DNA of 64,000 nucleotides from assembly GCA_951812305.1 (NCBI GenBank), contig CATOSB010000004.1, forward strand, positions 434,001 through 498,000, in the 5' to 3' direction. This DNA comes from an uncultured Paracoccaceae bacterium (GTDB taxonomy: Bacteria; Pseudomonadota; Alphaproteobacteria; Rhodobacterales; Rhodobacteraceae). Position 1 is the first letter of the stretch, and each line of letters opens with the position of its first letter. A program made the translations under genes and the position numbers. The notes beneath the pieces are model-generated. The model searched no databases. It saw only the letters and a list, made by a program, of their open reading frames with translations, and was not told where the DNA came from. Positions 26,686-37,942 of the stretch are shown here, piece after piece.

Positions 26686-27579
26686 TCAACCGCCCGCAGG
26701 TACCGCTTTTACATAGGCCGCGATTGCGGCGCGGTCTTCGTCGGTCAGCTTGCTAGTGTTTTCCACCACGTCGGTCATATGGCCACCCGCTGTGTCGAAA
26801 TCCGGCGTGAACCCCGATTTCAGGTATTCCGCGATTTCGGCCTCGGACCACAGCAACTTGTCAGACGAGATCGCCGGGATGCGGCCCTCGCCATTTGGGT
26901 TTGCCGCGCCGGTGAACCACCCGCCAAGCTGCAATCCGCCAAGCGGGTTTCGCGGTGTGTGACATTCGCCGCAATGGCTCAATGCCTCGGCCAGATAGCG
27001 GCCATGCGTGGCGGCCTCGGACAGGTTTTCCGTCACCACCCAATCGTCTTTCAGGAACAGGAATTTCCAGCCGCCCAAAGAGCGGCGGATGTTGAACGGG
27101 AAGCCCACCTCATGTGCAGGCGAAGGGATGTCAGAGACCGGCAGGGTTTGAATGTAAGCGTGCAAAGATACGATGTCGCCGAGCTCTGCCTTGGCATAGG
27201 AGGTGTAGGGAAAGGCCGGGAAATAATGTTTACCCTCGGGCGACGTGCCGTGAATCATGGCGTTTGCCAGATCCTCGGCAGACCAGCCGCCAATACCTTC
27301 TTCAGTATGGGGCGAAATGTTGGGGGCAAGGAAAGTGCCAAACGGGCTGGCAAATTTCCGGCCACCGGAAAGCACCAGCTTTGCCTCACCTTCCGCGCCC
27401 GGCGCCGCGTGACAGGATGAACAGCCACCAGCGTTGAACACCCATTCACCGCGCGCCACGTCAGGCGACAGACCGGCGAGTTCAGAGGCATCAATCGTGG
27501 TGGGCCGAGTCACCCACCAGAAAACCGCCGCGCCCACAATTGCCAGCGCGACGGCCCACCTTAACAAACGTGCAATCAT
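26686..27579 (-). CDS. Membrane-anchored diheme cytochrome c
   Basis: 297 residues. One N-terminal helix (LLRWAVALAIVGAAVFWWV) can anchor or export it. Two heme-binding motifs are visible: CSSCH near residue 53 and CGECH near 203, each with a downstream Met as possible sixth ligand. The layout resembles cytochrome subunits of periplasmic alcohol or gluconate dehydrogenases, but no dehydrogenase partner is adjacent. It lies 12 bp after the cytochrome c' gene, so cotranscribed. Confidence 0.87.
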   Translation of the reverse strand: MIARLLRWAVALAIVGAAVFWWVTRPTTIDASELAGLSPDVARGEWVFNAGGCSSCHAAPGAEGEAKLVLSGGRKFASPFGTFLAPNISPHTEEGIGGWSAEDLANAMIHGTSPEGKHYFPAFPYTSYAKAELGDIVSLHAYIQTLPVSDIPSPAHEVGFPFNIRRSLGGWKFLFLKDDWVVTENLSEAATHGRYLAEALSHCGECHTPRNPLGGLQLGGWFTGAANPNGEGRIPAISSDKLLWSEAEIAEYLKSGFTPDFDTAGGHMTDVVENTSKLTDEDRAAIAAYVKAVPAGG

Positions 27580-27591
27580 TGCACCTTCCGA

Positions 27592-28068
27592 TTAGCTTTG
27601 CGGCTTCCTTGTCGCTTTATGACATGCACCGCACGCCCCGCCAACCGCGCCGATGGCACCCTGAACACCTTCAAGCGTTCCGGCAGCTGCCGCCATTGCA
27701 TTTGCGGCTTCGCCAAGGGCCATCGCCTTGGCCATCGTGTCTTCCATCATTTCCCATCCGGCGGGAAGCGCATTGGTGCCTTCCATATCGTCGGTGGTCG
27801 TGCCCGGAAGCCAGTAGGCCGCCTGTGACATCGTGGCCAGCGTGGCAAGATCGCCCGCAACAGCCTGTGCGAGATCCGCGTTAAAATCCATCTCGCCCTT
27901 GGCCATGCCGCCAAGAATTCCGAGGTTGAAGGAATAAAGCTGCATATGCGCCTGACGCGCTTTCACGGCCTTTTCTTCGGGCGATGCGCTGTGGCCACCG
28001 GCAAATGCAGTGGTCGCCGCGATAAGCGCCGCGCCAAGGCCCAGCATGGTTTTCCGTGTCAGAGTCAT
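27592..28068 (-). CDS. Cytochrome c' family protein
   Basis: 158 residues. A signal peptide (residues 1-23, ending FAGG) leads to a four-helix bundle with the heme motif CGACH close to the C-terminus (GGACGACHKATRK), the defining layout of cytochrome c'. Members bind NO and may protect against it. IS66 copy 3 lies 55 bp upstream of the start, between this gene and a divergent LysR gene, so its promoter is probably displaced. Confidence 0.9.
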   Translation of the reverse strand: MTLTRKTMLGLGAALIAATTAFAGGHSASPEEKAVKARQAHMQLYSFNLGILGGMAKGEMDFNADLAQAVAGDLATLATMSQAAYWLPGTTTDDMEGTNALPAGWEMMEDTMAKAMALGEAANAMAAAAGTLEGVQGAIGAVGGACGACHKATRKPQS

Positions 28069-28123
28069 TTTGATCGTACTCCCTGAAATGTGTTTGGTAT
28101 TCGCATGGTATCTGTGTGAAAAC

Positions 28124-29724
28124 GTAACTCCCAAGCACCCCCCACGTTTGAGTGTTATTGTCAGTTTTATGGTGAGTCGAATTTGCCATTTTGCGCGTGT
28201 TTTTTTTCTTTCTTGTCTGAATTCTGTGGCGCCGGGTTGATTTCTCTGAATCAGTGGTGGGATGGATCAGGTTGCCGCCCTTGAACAACTTCTCGCCACG
28301 GCTCTGCGTCGGATCGCTGAGCTTGAAGCTGCGTTGGCGAGCATGGCGGAAGAGATCACGGACCTGCGCCGACAGTTGGCCAAGAACAGCAGCAATAGCA
28401 GCAAGCCCCCTTCAAGTGATGGCCTGAAGAAGCCAGCCCCGCGCAGCCTGCGTGGCAAATCCGGAAAGAAAAGTGGCGGCCAAGTTGGCCACCGGGGCGA
28501 CACCCTGCGCCAGACGTCAACACCCGACTTTGTCGAACGGCATGAGGCGACGCATTGCAGCGCCTGTCAGAGCGCCCTGACGGCGGAGATGGTGAAAGGG
28601 ATCGAGAAGCGTCAGGTGTTCGACTTGCCTGCGCCACGCCTGGAGGTCACCGAGCATCAGGCGGCGGTTTATTGTTGCGACCATTGTCGAGCCACGACGA
28701 CGGCTGGCTTTCCCGATGGCGTGGCCGCGCATGTGCAATATGGCACGCGCATGCGGGCAGTGGCGGTCTATTGCAATGTTCAGCAGCTGATACCCGAGGA
28801 TCGGGTCTGCCAGCTTATGCGCGACCTGTTTGGGGCCACCAGCTTGTGCGCGGCCAGCGTGACCAACTGGACGCGCGGCGCGGCAAATAAGATGGGTGTC
28901 GTGGTTGAACACATTCTCGCCCGGCTTGCCGAAGGCGGCGTTCGGCATCTGGACGAGACCGGACTTCGTGTTGCCGGCAAGCTGCACTGGCTGCACACGA
29001 TCTGCGATACCGCCTTCACCCATTACCGCATCAGCGCCAAACGCGGTGCTGTTCCAACCTTCCTGACCGGCGGGACGATCATTCATGATCACTGGAAACC
29101 CTACTACGCCCATATGAGCGGAGTGGACGCCCACGCCCTCTGCGGGGCGCATCACTTGCGCGAACTCAAGGCCATCGAAGAGATCGAAAAAGAGCCTTGG
29201 GCGACGGAGATGAGCGCAGTGCTTCATAGCGCCAATCAGCTCAGATGCGCGGCTCAGGATCAAGGCGAGACCGAACTCCCGGAACTGGTTCGCCAGGGTA
29301 TCGTCACCAGATACATGGCGATCCTCGCCAAGGGGCTCGCCTTCCACGAACGCCAGCCCCCGCTGGCCAAAAGCCCCGGCACCCGCGGCCGAAAAGCCAG
29401 GCGGCCAGGCCACAACCTGCTCCTCCGCCTGCGTGACTACCGCGATGACGTTTTGCGATTCATCGCCGACTTCGCGGTCCCATTCACAAACAATCAGGCC
29501 GAACAGGACCTGCGCATGATGAAGCTGCGCATGAAAATCTCGGGCACCTTCCGCACCCTCGAGGGCGCGCGGGTCTTCGCCGACATCAGGTCCGTCATCT
29601 CGACGGCCAGAAAACACCGGTTCAACATCCTGGAAATCCTGACCCTGTCACCACCTCAGATCATCGCACGGCTCTGACGGAACAAAACCCCGCAACCCTA
29701 TCGGACAGGGTGCTTGGGAGTTAC
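28124..29724 (+). mobile_element. IS66-family insertion sequence, copy 3 (1601 bp, inverted)
   Basis: The only copy with its transposase on the plus strand. Perfect 8-bp target duplication GTGAAAAC (28116-28123 and 29725-29732). It sits in the divergent cytochrome c'/LysR intergenic region. In element orientation it carries T at the first variable site (29355) and G at the second (29302). Confidence 0.97.
28262..29677 (+). CDS. IS66-family transposase (TnpC type), copy 3
   Basis: 471 residues, same domain order as the other copies and intact. It differs from copies 1 and 2 by one Arg-to-Gln change (ERQPP instead of ERRPP). Confidence 0.96.
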   Translation: MDQVAALEQLLATALRRIAELEAALASMAEEITDLRRQLAKNSSNSSKPPSSDGLKKPAPRSLRGKSGKKSGGQVGHRGDTLRQTSTPDFVERHEATHCSACQSALTAEMVKGIEKRQVFDLPAPRLEVTEHQAAVYCCDHCRATTTAGFPDGVAAHVQYGTRMRAVAVYCNVQQLIPEDRVCQLMRDLFGATSLCAASVTNWTRGAANKMGVVVEHILARLAEGGVRHLDETGLRVAGKLHWLHTICDTAFTHYRISAKRGAVPTFLTGGTIIHDHWKPYYAHMSGVDAHALCGAHHLRELKAIEEIEKEPWATEMSAVLHSANQLRCAAQDQGETELPELVRQGIVTRYMAILAKGLAFHERQPPLAKSPGTRGRKARRPGHNLLLRLRDYRDDVLRFIADFAVPFTNNQAEQDLRMMKLRMKISGTFRTLEGARVFADIRSVISTARKHRFNILEILTLSPPQIIARL

Positions 29725-29772
29725 GTGAAAACTAAGAACCAGTCACGATTTTTGCAAAGAAGCTGTTCAATA

Positions 29773-30645
29773 ATGCACAGAGAAAACTGGGACGATCTTC
29801 GATTTGTTCTTGCCGTTGCGCGGCAAGGCTCTGTTTCTGCGGCTGCGCGGGCACTTAGCGTCAATCATGCAACCGTTTTGCGGCGCATTGCGGCGTTCGA
29901 GGAACGCCACGGCGGGGCGATTTTTGACAAAACACCTCGCGGATATTTGATCCCGATGGATAAGGCCGAGGTGATTGAGGCCGCGCGCGCCGTTGAGGCG
30001 GCGGTGTTGTCGGTTGACCGGTTGATCGAAAGTGCACAGGCACCGCTTTACGGCACGGTCCGGCTGACATCGACGGACACGTTCTTTCAGACCGCATTGA
30101 TCCCGGTCCTGAAACAACTTCGCACCGAGGCACCAGAGCTGGACATCGAAATCATCAGCACCAATGCGCATCTCGATTTCGCGCGTCTGGATGCGGATAT
30201 CACAGTGCGTCCTACACTGGTTCTGCCCGATGAAATGCGCGGCGATAAGGTTGGAGAGTTGGGTTTCGCCACCTTTGCGGCTGAGGGCGCAAATGACGGC
30301 TGGCTTGGTCTGTCCAGCCATCTCAGCCGCGCGGGTCCCGGGATCTGGATGGCAGAGAACGTCGCGCCAGAGGACATTGTCAGCTCGGCGGACAGTTTCA
30401 TCATTCTGCGTGATATGGCGTCTGCGGGGATGGGGCGGGCAACATTGCCGGCAATACTGGGCGACGTGCATCCAAAGCTGCATCGGATCGACGCCGGTCC
30501 GCGTGATATGTCGGTACCAATCTGGGTGGCGAGCCACATGGATGTGTTCGACGTACCCCGTATTCGCGCGGCGCGGGAGATTCTGGTGCGCGAATTGCGG
30601 AAATTCGCCGCACCGTTGCGCGGTGGTGTGCAGAATACCGGCTAA
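29773..30645 (+). CDS. LysR-family transcriptional regulator
   Basis: 290 residues. The winged helix-turn-helix is WDDLRFVLAVARQGSVSAAA then NHATVLRRIAAFEER; the effector domain starts near 90. The ATG at 29773 (MHRENWDD) is native sequence; the open frame extends upstream into the IS only by chance. It is divergent from the cytochrome c' gene across IS66 copy 3. Only 48 bp of flank remain upstream, so it may now rely on read-through from the transposase gene. Confidence 0.88.
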   Translation: MHRENWDDLRFVLAVARQGSVSAAARALSVNHATVLRRIAAFEERHGGAIFDKTPRGYLIPMDKAEVIEAARAVEAAVLSVDRLIESAQAPLYGTVRLTSTDTFFQTALIPVLKQLRTEAPELDIEIISTNAHLDFARLDADITVRPTLVLPDEMRGDKVGELGFATFAAEGANDGWLGLSSHLSRAGPGIWMAENVAPEDIVSSADSFIILRDMASAGMGRATLPAILGDVHPKLHRIDAGPRDMSVPIWVASHMDVFDVPRIRAAREILVRELRKFAAPLRGGVQNTG

Positions 30646-30757
30646 GACCGGTGGGCCGCTGATCGCGCGGCGGTCAGAAGGGTCCAGTTGCCCCGCGATT
30701 GCAGATAACTCAACGTTTGCTCAAGCCCAAAACCGCCGCACTGGTTTTCATCTCACG

Positions 30758-31147
30758 TCACACGCCAACATCCGGCCCAAGGCACGTCATCGGTTCATCC
30801 GATCGTTCGGCCTCGTACAATTCACGACCATCATCGTCGCCGAGGAACATCGCCGTCAGGCGGCCGCCTTCCTGAAGAAACTCCCAGCATTGCGGCACTT
30901 CGGGGTCATGCTCGTATACGAAACAGATGCCCGCACCGCTGTCATACCAGAAGCCCTCGGTACATTGGCCGCCGATAAAGGCCCAGCGAACCCGCCGGTT
31001 GGGGCGGTATTCTTCAGTGCCATAAGGGGTGCCCTGATCGAAATACGTCAATGTCTGGCCAGAGGTGTAGGCTTCAAATTCTTCCGCACTCATGCCTGCG
31101 ATGGCGGAGGCGGGGATGAGCAGCAGAAGAACGACAAGACGTTGCAT
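30758..31147 (-). CDS. Small exported protein of unknown function
   Basis: 129 residues from the ATG at 31147. Residues 1-18 (MQRLVVLLLLIPASAIAG) are a signal peptide. The mature part has four Cys (GGQCTEGFWY, GAGICFVYE, VPQCWEFL, MTCLGPD), which may form two disulfides, and aromatic-rich strands. Roseobacter genomes hold similar small periplasmic proteins, but no role is known to me. It lies 56 bp after the AlkB-like gene. Confidence 0.6.
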   Translation of the reverse strand: MQRLVVLLLLIPASAIAGMSAEEFEAYTSGQTLTYFDQGTPYGTEEYRPNRRVRWAFIGGQCTEGFWYDSGAGICFVYEHDPEVPQCWEFLQEGGRLTAMFLGDDDGRELYEAERSDEPMTCLGPDVGV

Positions 31148-31203
31148 AAGGCCAGTTTGGCAGAGTGTCGGGGCGGTGACCAGCGCCTCGAGCGCCTTTG
31201 GCG

Positions 31204-32238
31204 TCAAATTGCCGTGGGCTCGAAACGCGCCGCCTGCCAGAAGGCGAGGCGGGGATCCATCACGCGGCGCCACAATGGTGGCAGCAAAGCAATCACGCTC
31301 ATCGCAGGCAGTGAATAGGGCAGGTATGGTGCATCGTTCACGTCCGGAAGGTCCAGCGCATCAAAGGTCAGCAGCGGCTTAGTGTGATGCGCGGAGTGGC
31401 GCGGCGCGGCGAGCATCATCGCACCGGTAAAGACATGTGGCGCATTCCAGGAATGCTGTGGCCCGACGGGTTCGGGTTTTTCGCCCAGCATCTGGCGCTC
31501 AAGCCCATAGTGCTGCACGTAATCCGACAGCAAAAGCTGGCACTGCGCGAAAAGTGCAAGGCCGAGAAGCGCGGCGAGCCCCGTCCAACCAGCGAGCGCG
31601 AGTGATAGCACCGCGCAAAGGACCGCACCGCCGACATATTCTACATAAGGGTGCTGCCAGACGGCTTTGTCGGCACGGCGTGCGTTTTCAGCCTCCAGCC
31701 CCTTGGCAAAACTGCCAGTCCAGGCGCGCAGGACAAATGAAAAGAAACCCTCGCCCGCGCGGGCCGTTGCCGGGTCATCATCTGTGCCCACAAACCGGTG
31801 GTGCACGAGCGTATGGGCAGAGCTGTGATGCCCAAACAGCATCGAAATATAGACCCAGCGTCCAAGTGCGCGCAAAACCCGCCCTTGCCTGTGGATCAGC
31901 TCATGCGCGTTGGCATTGCCGATCTGGCCCATGAACAGGCCGACGGCAAGGAAAAGCGCGATGCGGGAATGCATTGGCATAGTCCCTGTGGTGGACCAGA
32001 TGGCCAGCCCCAGCACCAGAAAATGCGATAACCCGAGCACGACCAAAAGCCGCTGTCCGGCGGGAAACTCCTGATCGGATTCGATCCGGCGGATCATCAT
32101 ATCGAGGCCGAAGGCCAGAAGGGTCATATAGATCAGGGCCGCCCAACCCCACAGCCCGCCAAAAATAGCGGCCAGCACCAAAAGCGGTACCGGAAACAGG
32201 CTCGTTGCCGTAAACCATATGGCAGCACGGTTCATCAC
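31204..32238 (-). CDS. AlkB-type membrane hydroxylase (alkane 1-monooxygenase family)
   Basis: 344 residues with about six membrane helices. The three His clusters of diiron membrane hydroxylases are present: HELIHRQ near residue 112, HSSAHTLVHHRF near 138 and RHSAHHTKP near 285, plus DYVQHYGLERQ, matching the NYIEHYG signature of AlkB. Such enzymes oxidise terminal methyl groups of alkanes or fatty chains using rubredoxin electrons; no rubredoxin gene is adjacent, so the exact substrate is open. Confidence 0.87.
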   Translation of the reverse strand: MMNRAAIWFTATSLFPVPLLVLAAIFGGLWGWAALIYMTLLAFGLDMMIRRIESDQEFPAGQRLLVVLGLSHFLVLGLAIWSTTGTMPMHSRIALFLAVGLFMGQIGNANAHELIHRQGRVLRALGRWVYISMLFGHHSSAHTLVHHRFVGTDDDPATARAGEGFFSFVLRAWTGSFAKGLEAENARRADKAVWQHPYVEYVGGAVLCAVLSLALAGWTGLAALLGLALFAQCQLLLSDYVQHYGLERQMLGEKPEPVGPQHSWNAPHVFTGAMMLAAPRHSAHHTKPLLTFDALDLPDVNDAPYLPYSLPAMSVIALLPPLWRRVMDPRLAFWQAARFEPTAI

Positions 32239-32348
32239 GTTTTGACCCCAGATGCGGATCCACCCCCGCAGGACAAAGGTTAACGTAAACCATTTGGTCG
32301 AGAAAACGACAGAAAATTAACGATTGTTGGGATTAAGGAGACAGTTTG

Positions 32349-32996
32349 ATGTCAATTGCAGGTATTGTTTTCGGCGCCGGATTGGCCGTTTCGCCGCTTT
32401 ACCTGAGCCTGACGATGAAGCCTGTCAGTTGGCTGCGCAGCGCCGTGAAAGTCGCGCCTTTGGCGTGTTTCACCGTGGCGGCATGGCAAGCAGGCGCGCC
32501 GCCATTTCTGGTTGCCGCGCTCTTTTTATCAGCACTTGGGGATTTCGCCTTGTCACGCGACGGGCGCGCCGCGTTTCTTTTTGGTTTGTCTGCCTTTGGA
32601 CTGGCCCATCTGTGCTTTGCCATTCTGTTTCACGGTCTTGGTTCACAAGGTGCGATTGAGGCGTTTTCTGTTCGGCCAATACTTGCGGCCATCGTGGTTG
32701 TCGCAGCCCTTTCAAGCGAAATCTGGCTGGCACCGTTTACCGGCGCGATGCGCTGGCCGGTCCGGGGGTATGTTGCGCTGATCGCCTATATGGCCCTGAC
32801 CGCGCTGGCACTGTCGGTCGGGTTCGGGCTGGTGATCTTTGGGGCGCTCCTGTTCATTGCGTCGGATGCAATTTTGTCGGTGTCGCTGTTTCGTTTTAAA
32901 CCGGACGGTTCGCGCCAACGTGGCGCCGCCTGGTCGCTGTGGGTTCTCTATATAGCCGCTGTTGCCCTGATCACCTGGGGCACGGGTGCGATCTGA
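32349..32996 (+). CDS. YhhN-family membrane protein (lysoplasmalogenase-like)
   Basis: 215 residues and seven to eight hydrophobic helices. The family features are the Lys in TMKPVSW and VKVAPL, LSALGDFALS near residue 58 and FIASDAILSVSLF near 170, whose acidic residues resemble those of TMEM86 lysoplasmalogenases. Activity in bacteria is inferred only. The ATG at 32349 has AGGAG 8 nt upstream. ftsY follows after 60 bp. Confidence 0.8.
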   Translation: MSIAGIVFGAGLAVSPLYLSLTMKPVSWLRSAVKVAPLACFTVAAWQAGAPPFLVAALFLSALGDFALSRDGRAAFLFGLSAFGLAHLCFAILFHGLGSQGAIEAFSVRPILAAIVVVAALSSEIWLAPFTGAMRWPVRGYVALIAYMALTALALSVGFGLVIFGALLFIASDAILSVSLFRFKPDGSRQRGAAWSLWVLYIAAVALITWGTGAI

Positions 32997-33055
32997 CCCC
33001 TTTTCAAGCGGTGCAATAGCTTTTACCTGCTGATGCGGGCAATCAGGGGCAGTAC

Positions 33056-34909
<1,854 letters not shown>

Positions 34910-34918
34910 TCCGGCTCT

Positions 34919-34974
34919 TTCATCTGGCCATAAATACTTCGGGGGAGCGCGAGGGGGCAGTGCCCCCTCGCTTT
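34919..34974 (+). terminator. ftsY terminator with inverted gene-end repeat
   Basis: The 27-bp motif at 34919-34945 is the exact inverted complement of the one at 2468-2494. It is followed by GCGAGGGGG/CCCCCTCGC (34949-34971, 5-nt loop) and TTT. Position right after the ftsY stop fits a terminator. The pairing of the motif with a G/C-run hairpin matches the other copy. Confidence 0.75.
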
Positions 34975-35002
34975 AATCGGATTGCGCAGCAATTCGAGCC
35001 CC

Positions 35003-35908
35003 ATGACTGAATGGATCATGTCCCTGCCGGGTACGGAAACCGGTGCGCGCCTCGCCATCGCCTGCGCGCTCGTCTCGGCCTTCATGCACGCGTTCTTCGG
35101 GTCGCTGCAAAAGGGTCGCGGGATTGATCCGTGGATCATGCGCGGCACATTTGATGCCTGGATGGCGGTGCTGGCGTTGCCTTTCGCGCTGTTCCTCGTG
35201 CCCTGGCCGACGACAAGCACGTTTCTGTTCCTCGCTGGCGCGATGGTCATCCATTTTTTCTACAAACTGACGATGACACTGGCCTATATTCGCGCGCCAT
35301 ACACCACCGTTTACCCGGTCGTGCGTGGCGCGAGCCCGGTGATCACCGTCATCGCCGCCAGTTTTATCTTTTCGGAAAGCTATAATGCGGTGCAATGGGT
35401 TGGAATCGCTTGCCTCTCCGGTGGTATTCTGGCGCTGTCGGCTTTGAATATCGCCACGACGCGTACGGCGCGAAAAACGCTGATGAGTGGTCTTGGCATT
35501 GCGCTTTTATGCGGGATCTTCGTTGCCGCATATACGACCTGGGATGCGTATGGCATTCGCAATGCCCAGACGCCTTTCGTTTTTCTGGCGTGGTTCTTTG
35601 TGCTTTCGTCGCTGGATTTTCCGATCATTTCTTATTTCCGGTACAAGCACTTGTCACCCAAACCGCCGCTGGGTCCAGTTTTGCGCACCGGACTTTTGGG
35701 TGCGCTGGTGGCGTTTGTCAGTTTCGGGGGCGTGATGATGGCGACCTATCTCGACAAGGTTGGCGAGGCCGCAGTCTTGCGCGAAACCTCGACCGTTTTC
35801 GCGGCGCTGATCGGTTGGCTGTTTCTGAAAGAGACCGTGGGTCCACGCCGCGCAGGGTTGATGATCTTGATTGCGCTTGGCGCGATCATAGTTGAGTTAG
35901 GCGGATGA
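35003..35908 (+). CDS. EamA/DMT-family transporter
   Basis: 301 residues and ten membrane helices in two EamA halves. Typical segments are TVYPVVRGASPVITVIAASF near residue 103 and AVLRETSTVFAALIGWLFLKE near 255. Substrate unknown. The start at 35003 (MTEWIMSLPG) is chosen over an in-frame start 21 bp upstream. Its stop overlaps the yciB start. Confidence 0.85.
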   Translation: MTEWIMSLPGTETGARLAIACALVSAFMHAFFGSLQKGRGIDPWIMRGTFDAWMAVLALPFALFLVPWPTTSTFLFLAGAMVIHFFYKLTMTLAYIRAPYTTVYPVVRGASPVITVIAASFIFSESYNAVQWVGIACLSGGILALSALNIATTRTARKTLMSGLGIALLCGIFVAAYTTWDAYGIRNAQTPFVFLAWFFVLSSLDFPIISYFRYKHLSPKPPLGPVLRTGLLGALVAFVSFGGVMMATYLDKVGEAAVLRETSTVFAALIGWLFLKETVGPRRAGLMILIALGAIIVELGG

Positions 35909-36534
35909 AAACGGGAGCGAATATGAGCGAGACCAGAGTTTCACCGGGGTTGAAGGCGGCGCTGGAATACGGGCCGATCCTGGCGTTTTTTGCCGGTTAC
36001 ATGCTGCTGCGCGAAAGGGCATTCGTGGTTGGGGGCACGGAATATTCCGGGTTCATCCTTGTCACGGCGCTGTTCGTGCCGCTTCTGGCGCTGACAACTT
36101 ATGCGCTTTACCGCCTGTCGGGGTCGATTTCCAAGATGCAAATCATGACGCTGGTGCTGGTCGTCATTTTTGGCGGGCTGACAGTCTGGCTGAATGACGA
36201 GCGGTTCTTCAAGATGAAGCCAACGATGATCTATGGGTTATTCGCGGCGATACTGGGGTTTGGGTTGTTGCGCGGTCAATCCTACCTGCAGATCGTGATG
36301 GCAGAGGTTTTGCCGCTGAAGCAAGAAGGCTGGATGATCCTGACCCGGCGGGTCACAGCGTTTTTCATCGGGTTGGCGATATTGAACGAGGTGATCTGGC
36401 GCAATTTTTCGACCGATGCCTGGGTCAATTTCAAGACATTCGGTCTGACGATAGGGGTCTTCGCTTTCTTCATGGCGCAGGCCGGGTTGTTTCAGAAATT
36501 CGCAGTAGAGGCGGATGAAGAGGCGGAAGGCTGA
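35905..36534 (+). CDS. yciB: Inner-membrane septation protein A (YciB/IspZ)
   Basis: 209 residues with five to six helices. The family signature is clear: YGPILAFFAGYML near residue 23, MTLVLVVIFGGLTVWLNDERFFKMKPT near 83 and NEVIWRNFSTDAWVNFKTFGL near 160. YciB acts in the envelope, in septation and membrane or cell-wall synthesis. The ATG at 35905 overlaps the EamA stop by 4 bp; a second ATG at 35923 is possible. Confidence 0.93.
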   Translation: MKTGANMSETRVSPGLKAALEYGPILAFFAGYMLLRERAFVVGGTEYSGFILVTALFVPLLALTTYALYRLSGSISKMQIMTLVLVVIFGGLTVWLNDERFFKMKPTMIYGLFAAILGFGLLRGQSYLQIVMAEVLPLKQEGWMILTRRVTAFFIGLAILNEVIWRNFSTDAWVNFKTFGLTIGVFAFFMAQAGLFQKFAVEADEEAEG

Positions 36535-36584
36535 GGTGAGTGGCCGCCTTCTGGCTGGTCAAAACTGATCAAATTGAAGCTCTT

Positions 36585-36815
36585 GCCTGACGCGGACTCT
36601 CCCCTGACTGGATACAAGACGCGCGTTTGCCTGCCCGTGGGGTGGCGATGCAACCTTGCAGCTGGCCCGTTTATCCCAGCCAAGTCCGTGCGTGTTCAAC
36701 GGCTTGCGCCCAGCCTCACAAAATCGCCAGCTCGTGGGGACGGGCAGGCGATCGCGCGGCGCCCGCGGCTTGATTCCGCGCTTGGGACGCTAGTCTGCGA
36801 ATGCCCGCTTCAAGC
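36585..36815. repeat. Intergenic repeat copy C (231 bp, inverted relative to A)
   Basis: This fills most of the 321-bp gap between yciB and the NUDIX gene. Inner arms lie at 36620-36638 and 36740-36758, spanning 139 bp exactly as in copy A. Outer ends GCCTGACGCGGACT and ATGCCCGCTTCAAGC are degraded inverted repeats. No gene seen in it. Confidence 0.78.
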
Positions 36816-36855
36816 TAAAGCCGGACCTATCCGCAATATCTCTAGCCAGGAATCC

Positions 36856-37521
36856 TTAGGCAATTCGCCGAAACACGCTCACTTCATTACGATTGTCAAA
36901 AAACGGCACGGTTTCACCTGCCCGGATTGACGGCAGTTGCGCGGCCACTTCCGCCAAAACAACCTCTGTAATAAACGGCAAAGTAAATCCGCGCACTTCG
37001 GGCAGAGGTATCCATTGCAAATGGCTCAATTCGTCAGATGCGCGCGAAAAATCGTCCAGATCTCCGGCAATCCCGTCCGCATCCGCCAGAAAAAACCGCG
37101 CATCGAAACGGCGCGGGCGACCGGGCGGCGTAATTGCCCGAAACACATACCGCAACCCGGACGCGCTTGGCAAAAACCCGGCTTCTGCAAACCCGCGCCA
37201 GTCTTTTGGCGGCGTGTTGCGCCACGCTCCCGGCTTGCCAAGCACCAGCCCCGTTTCTTCCCACAATTCCCGGATTGCGGCGGCGAACAGGGCGGATGTG
37301 ACACCGCGTTCATTGTCCTGTGCTGTTCTCGTCGCGCAGGGTTCGGGCAAAACCAGGTGAACGTCGTCATCCGTTGCATCCAACGCGCCGCCGGGAAAAA
37401 CAAACTTGTTGGGCATAAACGCTGCGTTCGCACCGCGCTGCCCCATCAACACCCGAGGATTGGCGTGTGGATCGCGCACCAGAATCACCGTCGCCGCATC
37501 CCGAATCGCCGTTTTGTCCAC
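36856..37521 (-). CDS. NUDIX-family hydrolase
   Basis: About 221 residues. It opens with ATVILVRDP and MGQRGANAAFMPNKFVFPGGALD; the Nudix helix is present as RELWEETGLVLG near residue 95, with the preceding part of the box stretched by an insertion as in the CoA-pyrophosphatase-like subgroup. It hydrolyses a nucleoside diphosphate linked to some X; substrate open. I prefer the GTG at 37521 (AAGGG 7 nt upstream); an ATG at 37575 would lie inside the upstream gene. Confidence 0.82.
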   Translation of the reverse strand: MDKTAIRDAATVILVRDPHANPRVLMGQRGANAAFMPNKFVFPGGALDATDDDVHLVLPEPCATRTAQDNERGVTSALFAAAIRELWEETGLVLGKPGAWRNTPPKDWRGFAEAGFLPSASGLRYVFRAITPPGRPRRFDARFFLADADGIAGDLDDFSRASDELSHLQWIPLPEVRGFTLPFITEVVLAEVAAQLPSIRAGETVPFFDNRNEVSVFRRIA

Positions 37522-37549
37522 GCTTTGCCCTTTCACCGGCTGTAACCGG

Positions 37550-37942
37550 CTAATCGGTGGCGGCCCCAAACCCATGCATCCGCTTGGCCCATTGCAGCGC
37601 CACGATCAACCCCTTCAGTCTGGGCAAGAGGTAAAGCGAAAGTGCGACGCAGCCAACCGTGAATGCAACCGCCAGAACCAGTGGTTCGGGCCGCCAGGTG
37701 GTGAAAACCCAAAGAATGAGCGGCGCCATGAGATGCCCAACGATCAATATCGTCAGATAAGCGGGCCCGTCATCAGCACGGTGATGGTAAAACGCCTCGT
37801 CACACACGGCGCAATCGTCGCGCACCCGCAAAAACCCGTGCATCAACGGCCCCGAACCGCAATTGGGACAGCGCCGACGCCAGCCGCGCAGCATTGCCTG
37901 CCGGGCGGGTCGCTCTTCGCTTAGATGGATTGTATCGCGCAT
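37550..37942 (-). CDS. DUF983 family membrane protein
   Basis: 130 residues. A Cys-rich N-terminal part (CPNCGSG near residue 26 and CAVCDEAFYHH near 44) looks like a zinc ribbon. Two membrane helices follow (LTILIVGHLMAPLILWVF and VLAVAFTVGCVALSLYLLP). Function unknown. It starts at 37942 (MRDTIHLSEE), divergent from the EF-hand gene, and ends 28 bp before the NUDIX start. Confidence 0.82.
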   Translation of the reverse strand: MRDTIHLSEERPARQAMLRGWRRRCPNCGSGPLMHGFLRVRDDCAVCDEAFYHHRADDGPAYLTILIVGHLMAPLILWVFTTWRPEPLVLAVAFTVGCVALSLYLLPRLKGLIVALQWAKRMHGFGAATD

